This document shows positions 1 through 5,661 of a stretch of 10,375 nt of DNA, piece after piece. How positions within the stretch are numbered: position 1 is the first letter of the stretch; each line of letters begins with the position of its first letter. This stretch comes from Planctomycetota bacterium. Its GTDB lineage: Bacteria; Planctomycetota; Planctomycetia; Pirellulales; Thermoguttaceae. The notes under the pieces are model-generated. The model worked only from the letters and a program-made list of their open reading frames with translations. It was not told the DNA's origin and did no database searches. The position numbers and the translations under genes are program-made. The stretch covers positions 1 to 10,375 of the forward strand of contig JANXQG010000615.1 in the NCBI GenBank assembly GCA_025356915.1, written 5' to 3'.

Positions 1-203
1 AGGGCAAATAAACTAATAACTAATAGGAATTTTGCTTTTTCCCGATCCTGGATTGAGATACAAGACGAATTCTTGGCCCGTTGGACCGGAGGTTAGCCAA
101 AATACCAAACGAAAAGGCACGTTTCAATCCTTTTTCCGCATTTTTCTGGCGATTACCTTCCCTCAAGCCAGGCTGGTAATTTAGCCGATATGTGGAGATT
201 ATT

Positions 204-232
204 CCGCGCGCGGCAAAAATCGCTTCGCGCGG
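204..232 (+). terminator. GC-rich hairpin, possible terminator of the upstream unit
   Basis: CCGCGCG at 204-210 pairs perfectly with CGCGCGG at 226-232, with a 15-nt loop. It is followed by CC and then A6T5 (235-245). A strong GC stem with a nearby T run resembles an intrinsic terminator, but the T run is displaced by an A tract that can pair with it. The call is therefore weak. It lies about 25 nt before the -35 of the putative rpsJ promoter, a sensible place to insulate this operon from whatever lies upstream. Confidence 0.3.
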
Positions 233-256
233 CCAAAAAATTTTTCATTAGGCCCG

Positions 257-285
257 TTGACGGCTATTTTGAGAATTGGTAAGAT
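257..285 (+). promoter_or_regulatory. Putative sigma70-type promoter for the S10 operon
   Basis: TTGACG at 257-262 and TAAGAT at 280-285 are separated by exactly 17 nt. They match the -35 (TTGACA) and -10 (TATAAT) consensus at five and four of six positions. Transcription would start near 292, giving a leader of about 90 nt before rpsJ. No other hexamer pair in the upstream region is as good. This is read from sequence only. Confidence 0.6.
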
Positions 286-294
286 TGTGGTTTC

Positions 295-321
295 GTTGGT
301 GGCAGCGGGGCTGCTACCAGC
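295..321 (+). promoter_or_regulatory. Leader hairpin 1 upstream of rpsJ
   Basis: Positions 295-306 can pair with 310-321 to form a 12-bp stem with two G-U pairs and a GGG loop. Its core is GGTGGCAGC/GCTGCTACC (298-306/310-318). It sits immediately after the predicted transcription start and has no T run after it, so it is not an intrinsic terminator. In E. coli the S10 operon leader is the site of L4-mediated autoregulation. This hairpin is a positional candidate for a comparable role, but no sequence homology is claimed. Confidence 0.5.
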
Positions 322-342
322 AAGTGGTTTGCAGTGCGTTTG

Positions 343-368
343 CTGATTGACAATCAGGGAATCGATTC
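343..368 (+). promoter_or_regulatory. Leader palindromes next to the rpsJ ribosome-binding site
   Basis: CTGATTG at 343-349 and CAATCAG at 351-357 are perfect complements around one base, forming at most a 6-bp stem with a 3-nt loop. The 10-bp perfect palindrome GAATCGATTC follows at 359-368, just before GGAGG (372-376). Both could act as RNA structure modulating rpsJ initiation or as a dimeric DNA-binding site. The function is unknown. Confidence 0.4.
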
Positions 369-382
369 GCCGGAGGTTATCC

Positions 383-712
383 ATGGCCGGTCATACTACC
401 GAGATTATTCGGATCCGAATGGAAGCGTACGATCACGCGATCCTGGATCAAAGTGCGATGGAAATCGTCGATACGGCGAAGCGAACTGGGTCTGTTGTTC
501 ACGGACCGATTCCCTTGCCGACGCGGATTGAGCGTTATACTGTTTTGTCGAGTCCGCACATCGATAAGAAGGCGCGCCAGCAGTTTGAGATCCGTACGCA
601 CAAGCGGCTGATCGACATCATGCAGGCCACCGCCAAGACGATCGAGGCACTCAATAAACTCAGTCTGCCGGCCGGCGTCGATATCAAGATCAAGGCTACC
701 AGCAGGCACTAA
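383..712 (+). CDS. rpsJ: Small-subunit ribosomal protein S10 (uS10, NusE)
   Basis: S10 is a 30S head protein that also acts, with NusB, as the transcription antitermination factor NusE. The 109-residue product has the family's opening pattern IRIRMEAYDH (residues 9-18), GPIPLPT (41-47), and the SSPHIDKKARQQFEIRTHKR segment (57-76) that forms the extended loop reaching into the head. Length matches the usual 100-110 residues. The start chosen is ATG 383, because GGAGG at 372-376 lies 6 nt before it and the protein then begins MAG like many S10 proteins. An in-frame start at 347 would add 12 residues unlike the family. It is the first gene of the operon, followed by a 141-nt spacer before rplC. 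Confidence 0.97.
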   Translation: MAGHTTEIIRIRMEAYDHAILDQSAMEIVDTAKRTGSVVHGPIPLPTRIERYTVLSSPHIDKKARQQFEIRTHKRLIDIMQATAKTIEALNKLSLPAGVDIKIKATSRH

Positions 713-729
713 ACGCATGAAATTTTTCA

Positions 730-753
730 GGGAAGCTGCTTGCGTAGCTTCTC
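730..753 (+). promoter_or_regulatory. Hairpin in the rpsJ-rplC spacer
   Basis: GAAGCTGC (732-739) pairs with GTAGCTTC (744-751) around a TTGC tetraloop. Two more outer pairs give about 10 bp, two of them G-U. It starts 18 nt after the rpsJ stop and lacks a following T run. It may stabilise a processed mRNA end or take part in translational control; its role is not known. Confidence 0.45.
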
Positions 754-791
754 GTTAGATCAAATTCGAGCACATTATGTAACGGAAGTTC

Positions 792-827
792 TACGGGTAA
801 ACCGGTCCAAGGCCGGATCCTCCCGTA
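792..827 (+). promoter_or_regulatory. Two-helix leader structure upstream of rplC
   Basis: TACGGG (792-797) pairs with CCCGTA (822-827). Inside it CCGG (802-805) pairs with CCGG (813-816). This gives an outer helix, an internal loop and an inner helix just ahead of the rplC ribosome-binding site (AAAGG, 841-845). A compact structured leader before an early r-protein gene is the kind of place where r-protein autoregulation occurs. No known motif was recognised. Confidence 0.4.
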
Positions 828-853
828 AGACGACGTGAATAAAGGCTAGTACG

Positions 854-1558
854 ATGGCAGTAGGATTACTCGGCCGCAAGGTCGGGATGACACAAATTTT
901 TGACCCTGCAGGATTCGTAATTCCGGTTACGGTGATCCAAGCGGGTCCGTGCCATGTCCTCCAGGTGAGGACGGCTGACCGCGATGGTTATGAAGCGGTT
1001 CAGATTGGATTCCTGGATAAGCCTCGTCGTCTGGCCAGCCGCAGCCAACGCGGCCACGTCGCCCGTCTCGACAGCAAACGTCAAAAGCAGCGCGCCGCTG
1101 CCGGTGTACAGCCGGTCGCCAAGCCCAATACCGAACCTCAGCGGTTCGTTCGCGAATTCCGTACGGCCGTTGAAGGCATTCAGGTCGGCCAGGAACTCAA
1201 GGTCGATATCTTTGCCAACATCAAGGCGGTCGATATCTCCGGAGTCACCAAGGGTCGCGGCACGACGGGTGCCATGAAACGGCATAATTTCGCCGGTCAG
1301 CGAGCCACTCACGGCGTGAAGAAGGTGCATCGGCATGTCGGTTCTATCGGTATGAACACCGATCCGCACCACGTCTTCAAGGGGCACCGCATGGCTGGCC
1401 ATTACGGTACGGAAAACGTCACGATCCGTAATCTCCTCGTCGCTCGGTTGGATTCAGAAAATAATCTGATCTTGGTTCGCGGTGCTATTCCTGGCCCCAT
1501 TGGCGGTTACGTGGTCATCCGTCAGAGCAATAAGGTTGGTCCCGGAACAAAAAAGTAA
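854..1558 (+). CDS. rplC: Large-subunit ribosomal protein L3 (uL3)
   Basis: L3 is a primary 23S rRNA-binding protein whose long loop approaches the peptidyl-transferase centre. The product is 234 residues against 209 in E. coli. It opens with GLLGRKVGMTQIFD (4-17) and contains VTKGRGTTGAMKRHNF (131-146) and HRHVGSIG (159-166), then VFKGHRMAGHYG (174-185). About 25 extra residues, basic and Gln/Ala-rich, lie around positions 63-92. The Gln methylated by PrmB in E. coli (Gln150) corresponds here to Thr169, so that modification should be absent. ATG 854 is preceded by AAAGG at 841-845 with 8-nt spacing. A 66-nt spacer follows. Confidence 0.97.
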   Translation: MAVGLLGRKVGMTQIFDPAGFVIPVTVIQAGPCHVLQVRTADRDGYEAVQIGFLDKPRRLASRSQRGHVARLDSKRQKQRAAAGVQPVAKPNTEPQRFVREFRTAVEGIQVGQELKVDIFANIKAVDISGVTKGRGTTGAMKRHNFAGQRATHGVKKVHRHVGSIGMNTDPHHVFKGHRMAGHYGTENVTIRNLLVARLDSENNLILVRGAIPGPIGGYVVIRQSNKVGPGTKK

Positions 1559-1624
1559 TATATAGGATTTAGGCATAGGATCTGGTGAGTGATTGTTCGC
1601 TCCCGCCTGAAGAAGGAAGTAGTT

Positions 1625-2296
1625 ATGGTAACACTGGCAATTCATGACCGAACCGGAGCCGAGGTCGGCAAGTACGAGATCGACCCGGACCAGATCGCTC
1701 CGCGAATCAGCAAACAGTTGATTCACGATGCCGTCGTGATGTATCAGAACAATCTTCGCTTGGGCACCTCGCGGACAAAGAATCGATCCGAAGTAGCTGG
1801 CACGACAAAGAAAATGTATCGGCAGAAGGGCACGGGTAATGCCCGTGCTGGTTCTCGTCGCAGTGGTGTACGCCGGGGTGGAGGACATATCCATGCCATT
1901 CGTCCTCGCGACTGGTCCTATCGCCTGACGAAGAAGGCCCTTAAGTTGGCTACCCGCATGGCCTTGGCGTCGCGGATCGCCGACAACGAAGTGACGCTCA
2001 TCGATCAGCTTGCCTTTCAGCAGCCAAAGACCCACGATGCTGTCGCTATCCTCAAGGCCCTGAAGCTTGATGGCACCACGGTTCTGGTTGCGTTGTCAGG
2101 CTACGACGCCAATGTGTATAAGAGCATCCGCAATTTGACCGACGTGGCAGTCCTGCCCGTCAGCGAGCTGAATGCCCTGAATGTTTTGCGGCCGCGCCGC
2201 TTGTTGCTGACCACGTCCGCCATGGATGCCATTCGCAGTAAGGTCACGGAGCGAGACACTGAAAAGGGCGAGAATTCGGCGGTTGTCCAGGATTAG
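1625..2296 (+). CDS. rplD: Large-subunit ribosomal protein L4 (uL4)
   Basis: L4 binds 23S rRNA and sends a loop into the nascent-peptide exit tunnel. In E. coli it also represses its own operon. The product is 223 residues. The globular domain surrounds an extended loop (about 50-100) with RQKGTGNARAGS (66-77) and RRGGG (83-87). The loop tip reads GVRRGGGHIHA, without the tryptophan and the GVVFGP-like run found in most bacteria. The start chosen is ATG 1625, with AAGGA at 1613-1617 seven nt upstream. A GTG at 1589 would add 12 residues and lacks support. The C-terminal 15 residues or so are polar and look like a short disordered tail. Confidence 0.96.
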   Translation: MVTLAIHDRTGAEVGKYEIDPDQIAPRISKQLIHDAVVMYQNNLRLGTSRTKNRSEVAGTTKKMYRQKGTGNARAGSRRSGVRRGGGHIHAIRPRDWSYRLTKKALKLATRMALASRIADNEVTLIDQLAFQQPKTHDAVAILKALKLDGTTVLVALSGYDANVYKSIRNLTDVAVLPVSELNALNVLRPRRLLLTTSAMDAIRSKVTERDTEKGENSAVVQD

Positions 2297-2377
2297 TGTA
2301 CAACGAATGGTCTGGATTGGTCGGAAACGTAGGAATCGACGAAGTTAACGGAAATATTGTTTACGGGAATACTGCTC

Positions 2378-2689
2378 ATGGCAGCCGAAATCGAACGACA
2401 CAATTTGAGGCTGGCGCCGCACCAGATTATTATTCGGCCACTGGTGACTGAGAAAGGCATGCACAAGGCGAATCGCAACAACGCCTATGCTTTCGAGGTC
2501 AATCGGTTGGCTGTTAAGGACGATATTCGCCGTGCGGTCGAGGAGTTATTTGACGTCAAGGTAACGGCTGTCCGTACGCAGAATCGGAAGGGGAAGCCTC
2601 GCCGCACCAAAATGCGGCTCAGCGTTACTAAATCTTGGAAGAAGGCGATTGTTACCTTGGACAAAGAAGATCGGATCAACTTCTTCTAA
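2378..2689 (+). CDS. rplW: Large-subunit ribosomal protein L23 (uL23)
   Basis: L23 sits at the rim of the exit tunnel and is the docking point for trigger factor and SRP. The 103-residue product has the family hallmark IIIRPLVTEKG (17-27), then YAFEV (37-41), VEELFDVKVTAVRT (54-67) and the basic GKPRRTKMRL loop (72-81), ending ITLxxxxxINFF-like. Length is typical. ATG 2378 is chosen; TTG 2357 in the same frame would add seven residues. The ribosome-binding site is weak (GGGA near 2365-2368, about 9 nt upstream). It lies 81 nt after rplD and 48 nt before rplB. Confidence 0.96.
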   Translation: MAAEIERHNLRLAPHQIIIRPLVTEKGMHKANRNNAYAFEVNRLAVKDDIRRAVEELFDVKVTAVRTQNRKGKPRRTKMRLSVTKSWKKAIVTLDKEDRINFF

Positions 2690-2737
2690 GATTCCCAGCA
2701 CGGCGGGTTTTGCTTTAGGTATAAGAACGAGACAAAC

Positions 2738-3595
2738 ATGGGCATTCGACGTTACAATCCGACTTCTCCTGGCCGCCGTGGGGCGACCGTGAGTGATTTC
2801 GCCGAACTGACGCCGGGCGCGAAGCCGGAAAAGGGCCTGCTGCGCCCCAAGCGTCGCACCGGTGGCCGAAACAACCAAGGCAAGGTCACCGCTCGGTTCC
2901 GTGGTGGTGGTCACAAGCGGGATTACCGCATTATCGACTTCCGTCGCAATAAAGACGGTGTGCCAGCCAAAGTTGATTCGATCCAGTACGATCCTAACCG
3001 CACGGCTCGGATTGCCTTGCTGCATTATGTTGACGGTGAGAAGCGTTATATTCTTGCCCCCGTTGGCCTGAAGGCGGGTGATAAGGTACAGAGTGGCCAG
3101 GACGCTCCGGCTTCGGTCGGCAATTCCCTGCCGCTGGCGAAAATTCCAACCGGCATGACGGTTCACAATATCGAGTTGCAACCGGGTTGTGGCGGAGTTC
3201 TCTGTCGTTCAGCCGGCGTGGGCGCCACGTTGGCCGCCCGTGATGCCGACTGGGCCCAGATTAACCTTCCGAGTGGTGAAATTCGCCGCGTGCCGTCAAC
3301 TTGCCGAGCGACAATCGGTTCGCTGAGTAATGCCGACAACATGAACATTGTGCTGGGTAAGGCTGGCCGCAAGCGGTGGATGGGGCGCAAACCGCATAAC
3401 CGCGGTACGGCGATGAACCCCATCGATCACCCGCACGGTGGCGGTGAAGGACGGACCAAAGGCGGTCGTCACCCAGTCAGCCCAACAGGCAAGTTGGCCA
3501 AGGGTGGGTCTACCCGAAAACGTCGCAAGCCGTCGAACAAGGCCATCGTCCGTCGTCGCAAATCGCGTCGTAACGGCCAGTTGAAGATCAAGTAA
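2738..3595 (+). CDS. rplB: Large-subunit ribosomal protein L2 (uL2)
   Basis: L2 is a 23S rRNA-binding protein needed for subunit association and peptidyl-transferase activity. The 285-residue product begins MGIRRYNPTSPGRR and contains GGGHKRDYRIIDFRR (56-70) and the near-invariant MNPIDHPHGGGEGRTKGG (226-243). His231 in that motif aligns with the region of E. coli His229. It ends in a strongly basic tail. Length is slightly above the usual 270-280. There is no clear Shine-Dalgarno sequence before ATG 2738, a feature seen with several genes here. It is followed 9 nt later by rpsS. Confidence 0.98.
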   Translation: MGIRRYNPTSPGRRGATVSDFAELTPGAKPEKGLLRPKRRTGGRNNQGKVTARFRGGGHKRDYRIIDFRRNKDGVPAKVDSIQYDPNRTARIALLHYVDGEKRYILAPVGLKAGDKVQSGQDAPASVGNSLPLAKIPTGMTVHNIELQPGCGGVLCRSAGVGATLAARDADWAQINLPSGEIRRVPSTCRATIGSLSNADNMNIVLGKAGRKRWMGRKPHNRGTAMNPIDHPHGGGEGRTKGGRHPVSPTGKLAKGGSTRKRRKPSNKAIVRRRKSRRNGQLKIK

Positions 3596-3604
3596 CCGCT
3601 AATT

Positions 3605-3877
3605 ATGAGTAGATCGCTAAAAAAAGGTCCCTACGTTCATCCCAAGGTTTACGCCAAGGTTGAGAAGATGAACATGTTGGGGGTAAAGGATCCGATCAAG
3701 ACGTGGGCCAGGGCATGCACCATCGTTCCCGAGTTTGTCGGGCATACGTTCATGGTGCATAACGGCAAGATTCACGTGAAGGTGTTTGTCACCGAGGAGA
3801 TGGTTGGTCACCGCCTGGGTGAGTTTTCGCCGACGCGGACCTTCCGCGGCCACGGTGGCAAGGGAGGCAAGAAGTAA
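3605..3877 (+). CDS. rpsS: Small-subunit ribosomal protein S19 (uS19)
   Basis: S19 is a 30S head protein that pairs with S13 and contacts the 50S across an intersubunit bridge. The 90-residue product has MSRSLKKGPYV (1-11), IKTWARACTIVPEFVGHTFMVHNGK (31-55) and the C-terminal GHRLGEFSPTRTFRGHGGKGGKK (68-90), all standard for the family. ATG 3605 begins 9 nt after the rplB stop without an evident Shine-Dalgarno sequence, which suggests translational coupling to L2. rplV starts 2 nt after its stop. Confidence 0.98.
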   Translation: MSRSLKKGPYVHPKVYAKVEKMNMLGVKDPIKTWARACTIVPEFVGHTFMVHNGKIHVKVFVTEEMVGHRLGEFSPTRTFRGHGGKGGKK

Positions 3878-3879
3878 TC

Positions 3880-4206
3880 ATGGCTTATGAAGCAACCCAT
3901 CGCTATGCGAAGATCAGCCCTCGCAAGGTCCGGCCGTTGGCCGACCTGATTCGCGGGAAGTTTGCCGACGAGGCCCTGGAGATACTCCGCTTTCAGCCGC
4001 ACCGTGGGGCGCGACTGTTGGAGAAGGTTCTGCAAAGTGCCTTGGCGAATGCCGAGGACCGTCGAGCTGCCGATCTGCACCACCTGATTGTCATTGACGC
4101 CCGTGTCGACGGTGGCCCGATGTTCAAACGCATGCAACCGAAGTCACGCGGCATGTCCTCGATCATCAAGAAGCGGATGTCGCACATCCGCGTGGAGTTG
4201 GAGTAG
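3880..4206 (+). CDS. rplV: Large-subunit ribosomal protein L22 (uL22)
   Basis: L22 spans all 23S domains and lines the exit tunnel with a long beta-hairpin. The 108-residue product has the typical RYAKISPRKVRPLADLIRGK (8-27) and LLEKVLQSALANAED (46-60). The hairpin (about 78-100) reads GPMFKRMQPKSRGMSS and continues IIKKRMSHI. Most bacteria have PRARGRA-type residues and KRTSHI at these points, so the tunnel tip is divergent. GGGAGG at 3862-3867, inside the end of rpsS, is a probable ribosome-binding site, though 12 nt from ATG 3880. Confidence 0.96.
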   Translation: MAYEATHRYAKISPRKVRPLADLIRGKFADEALEILRFQPHRGARLLEKVLQSALANAEDRRAADLHHLIVIDARVDGGPMFKRMQPKSRGMSSIIKKRMSHIRVELE

Positions 4207-4209
4207 TTT

Positions 4210-4926
4210 ATGGGTCAGAAAGTCAATCCCATCTGTTTTCGTACAGGGATCATGGTCGGCTGGAAGAGCCGCTGGTATGCCTCCAAGAAGGAGTATGCCG
4301 ATCTGCTGATCGAAGACCATAAGATTCGCGATTTCATCAAGAATCGCAAGGATAAGTTTGGCAAGGCGGTTTATCCGTCCATTGCCAAGATTGAAATCGA
4401 GCGGACCCGAGATGAGGTTAAGGTAATCTTGTTCTCGGCCCGGCCTGGCGTGTTGATCGGCCGTAAGGGCGAGCGAGTCGATGAGCTACAGAAGGAACTT
4501 CAGGGCAAGACTGGTCGGCGGATTAACATCAAGATTGAAGAGTTGAATCGTCCGGAGTTGGTCGCGCAACTTGTCGCCGAGGAAATCGGCGAGCAGTTGA
4601 TCAAGCGGGCCGCCTTCCGACGCACGATGAAGCGGACCATCGAAACCACTATGGAAGCTGGAGCGAAAGGGATCAAAATCCAGCTATCTGGCCGGCTTGG
4701 CGGCGCGGAAATGTCGCGTCGCGAGAAACAGATTGCCGGCTCGATACCCCTTTCAACCTTGCGAGCGAACATCGATTACGGCTTTGCCGAGGCGATGATC
4801 GCCCAGGGACATATCGGTATACAAGTTTGGATTAACCTAGGCACATTTAACGAGGGCGACATCAATGGCGCTAATGCCCAAACGGGTGAAGCACCGAAAA
4901 AGCCAAAGAGGACGTATAAGAGGTGA
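4210..4926 (+). CDS. rpsC: Small-subunit ribosomal protein S3 (uS3)
   Basis: S3 lies at the mRNA entry channel of the 30S head and contributes to mRNA unwinding. The 238-residue product starts MGQKVNPICFRTGI. It has a KH domain with the GRKG loop at 84-87 and the C-terminal domain with SGRLGGAEMSR (160-170) and ANIDYGFAEA (186-195). The basic residues of FRRTMKR (136-142), which correspond to the E. coli mRNA-helicase residues, are present. TTGGAG at 4198-4203 precedes ATG 4210. Its last 20 residues (from Asn219) are encoded by DNA that also encodes the start of L16 in another frame. The tail itself is a lysine-rich, disordered-looking extension. Confidence 0.97.
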   Translation: MGQKVNPICFRTGIMVGWKSRWYASKKEYADLLIEDHKIRDFIKNRKDKFGKAVYPSIAKIEIERTRDEVKVILFSARPGVLIGRKGERVDELQKELQGKTGRRINIKIEELNRPELVAQLVAEEIGEQLIKRAAFRRTMKRTIETTMEAGAKGIKIQLSGRLGGAEMSRREKQIAGSIPLSTLRANIDYGFAEAMIAQGHIGIQVWINLGTFNEGDINGANAQTGEAPKKPKRTYKR

Positions 4927-5281
4927 GGCCACTCGTGGCAACCGCGTCGTTCATGGCGACTTCGGCCTGCAAGCATTGCAGGGCGGTTGGATTAGTGCGC
5001 AGACGCTGGAGGCTGGCCGTATTGCCGCCCAACAGTACTTGCGTGCCGAAGGCCGCTTGTACATCCGCGTCTTCCCCCACAAGCCAATTACCTCCATTCC
5101 CCTGGAAACCCGTATGGGTAAAGGCAAAGGCGAGCCGGAATATTGGGCGGCAGTGGTCAGGCCGGGTACGGTACTGTACGAGGTCGGTGGAATCACCGAA
5201 GAGGCCGCGCGAATGTGCTTGGCTAGATTGGCCCACAAGATGCCGATCAAGGTGCGTTTCCTTCGTCGGCGGCCGATGTAG
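4865..5281 (+). CDS. rplP: Large-subunit ribosomal protein L16 (uL16)
   Basis: L16 binds near the A-site and central protuberance and is a late-assembly protein. The 138-residue product begins MALMPKRVKHRKSQRGR, matching the conserved family start MLMPKRVKxRK. It contains RVFPHKPIT (68-76), RMGKGKGEPEYW (83-94) and GTVLYEVGG (101-109). Arg83 aligns with the E. coli arginine hydroxylated by YcfD. GAGGG at 4852-4856, 8 nt upstream, supports ATG 4865. A second in-frame ATG at 4874 would still overlap rpsC. The gene therefore overlaps rpsC by 62 nt. A 90-nt repeat-bearing spacer follows. Confidence 0.96.
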   Translation: MALMPKRVKHRKSQRGRIRGEATRGNRVVHGDFGLQALQGGWISAQTLEAGRIAAQQYLRAEGRLYIRVFPHKPITSIPLETRMGKGKGEPEYWAAVVRPGTVLYEVGGITEEAARMCLARLAHKMPIKVRFLRRRPM

Positions 5282-5304
5282 TGAGTGAGAGCCTAGAACT
5301 TGGA

Positions 5305-5325
5305 TCTTAGATATTAGGTCTAAGA
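5305..5325 (+). promoter_or_regulatory. Small hairpin in the rplP-rpmC spacer
   Basis: TCTTAGA (5305-5311) pairs with TCTAAGA (5319-5325) around a 7-nt loop. It is AT-rich and directly abuts the tandem repeat at 5324-5351. There is no T run, so a terminator role is not supported. Confidence 0.35.
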
Positions 5326-5351
5326 ACTAAGTACGAAGAACTAAGTACGAA
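5324..5351. repeat. Perfect 14-bp tandem repeat (GAACTAAGTACGAA x2)
   Basis: GAACTAAGTACGAA occurs at 5324-5337 and again at 5338-5351 with no mismatch. It is followed by GTACT, so that AGTAC-GAA-GTACT (5344-5356) forms a small inverted repeat at the junction. It sits in the 90-nt spacer between rplP and rpmC. Short repeats of this kind look like a lineage-specific intergenic repeat family rather than part of the r-protein genes. Confidence 0.85.
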
Positions 5352-5371
5352 GTACTATTGGGATTTGAGAA

Positions 5372-5608
5372 ATGGCCAAGATCAGTGAACTGAGAGACAT
5401 GAGCAGCGAGCAACTGCGGTTGCTCGTGAAGGATACGACGGACCACCTGTTTCGGTTGCGTATCCAAAGTCAGACCGAGCGGCTCGACACGCCGAGTGAG
5501 CTGAAGAAAAATCGGTTGTTGATCGCCCGTATCATGACCGTGCAGCGGCAGAGGGAACTGAAGGCGGCCGCGGAGGCGACTGTGGTCGAAACGGTAAGCG
5601 GAACTTAA
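5372..5608 (+). CDS. rpmC: Large-subunit ribosomal protein L29 (uL29)
   Basis: L29 is a small helical protein near the tunnel exit, next to L23. The product is 78 residues. It begins MAKISELRDMSSEQLRLLV and has the family's second helix ELKKNRLLIARIMTVQRQREL (43-63). The last 15 residues or so, rich in Ala, Thr and Val, extend beyond the usual 60-70-residue length. ATG 5372 fits the alignment. The ribosome-binding site is weak (GGGA at 5360-5363 or GAG at 5367-5369). A 53-nt spacer separates it from rpsQ. Confidence 0.95.
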   Translation: MAKISELRDMSSEQLRLLVKDTTDHLFRLRIQSQTERLDTPSELKKNRLLIARIMTVQRQRELKAAAEATVVETVSGT

Positions 5609-5661
5609 AGGTTGGCCAAATAGCCGTTACGTAGCAATATCAAGTTTTTTGGAAAAAAGTC

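Larger units (their letters stand above)
1..382. other. Non-coding region upstream of rpsJ
   Basis: No convincing coding sequence is seen on either strand in this 382-nt stretch. It begins AT-rich, with a tandem ACTAATA ACTAATA at 12-25. It then holds a GC-rich hairpin (204-232), a promoter-like pair of hexamers (257-285) and a structured leader before rpsJ. The tuf gene, which precedes rpsJ in many bacteria, does not reach into this window, so rpsJ appears to start its own transcription unit here. A 61-codon open frame on the minus strand (199-384) has low-complexity character and no family resemblance, and I do not regard it as a gene. Confidence 0.7.

Noticed and set aside
295..357. tRNA-like hairpins in the rpsJ leader
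   Set aside because: The stems do not assemble into a cloverleaf, and no T-arm GGTTCRA consensus or anticodon loop is present.
199..384. 61-codon minus-strand frame upstream of rpsJ
   Set aside because: It covers the hairpins, promoter hexamers and ribosome-binding site of rpsJ, and no domain is recognisable.
755..781. Possible second promoter before rplC (TTAGAT ... TATGTA)
   Set aside because: Hexamers are poor and the spacing is 15 nt. There is insufficient support to call it.
1589..1624. GTG start giving L4 a 12-residue extension
   Set aside because: ATG 1625 has a good AAGGA site at the right distance, and the extra residues do not resemble L4.
1454..2035. 193-codon minus-strand frame opposite rplC/rplD
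   Set aside because: It is a shadow of two certain genes, with no plausible start signal or family match.
4923..5288. 121-codon + strand frame inside rplP
   Set aside because: It is an alternative frame of L16; L16 itself matches its family throughout.
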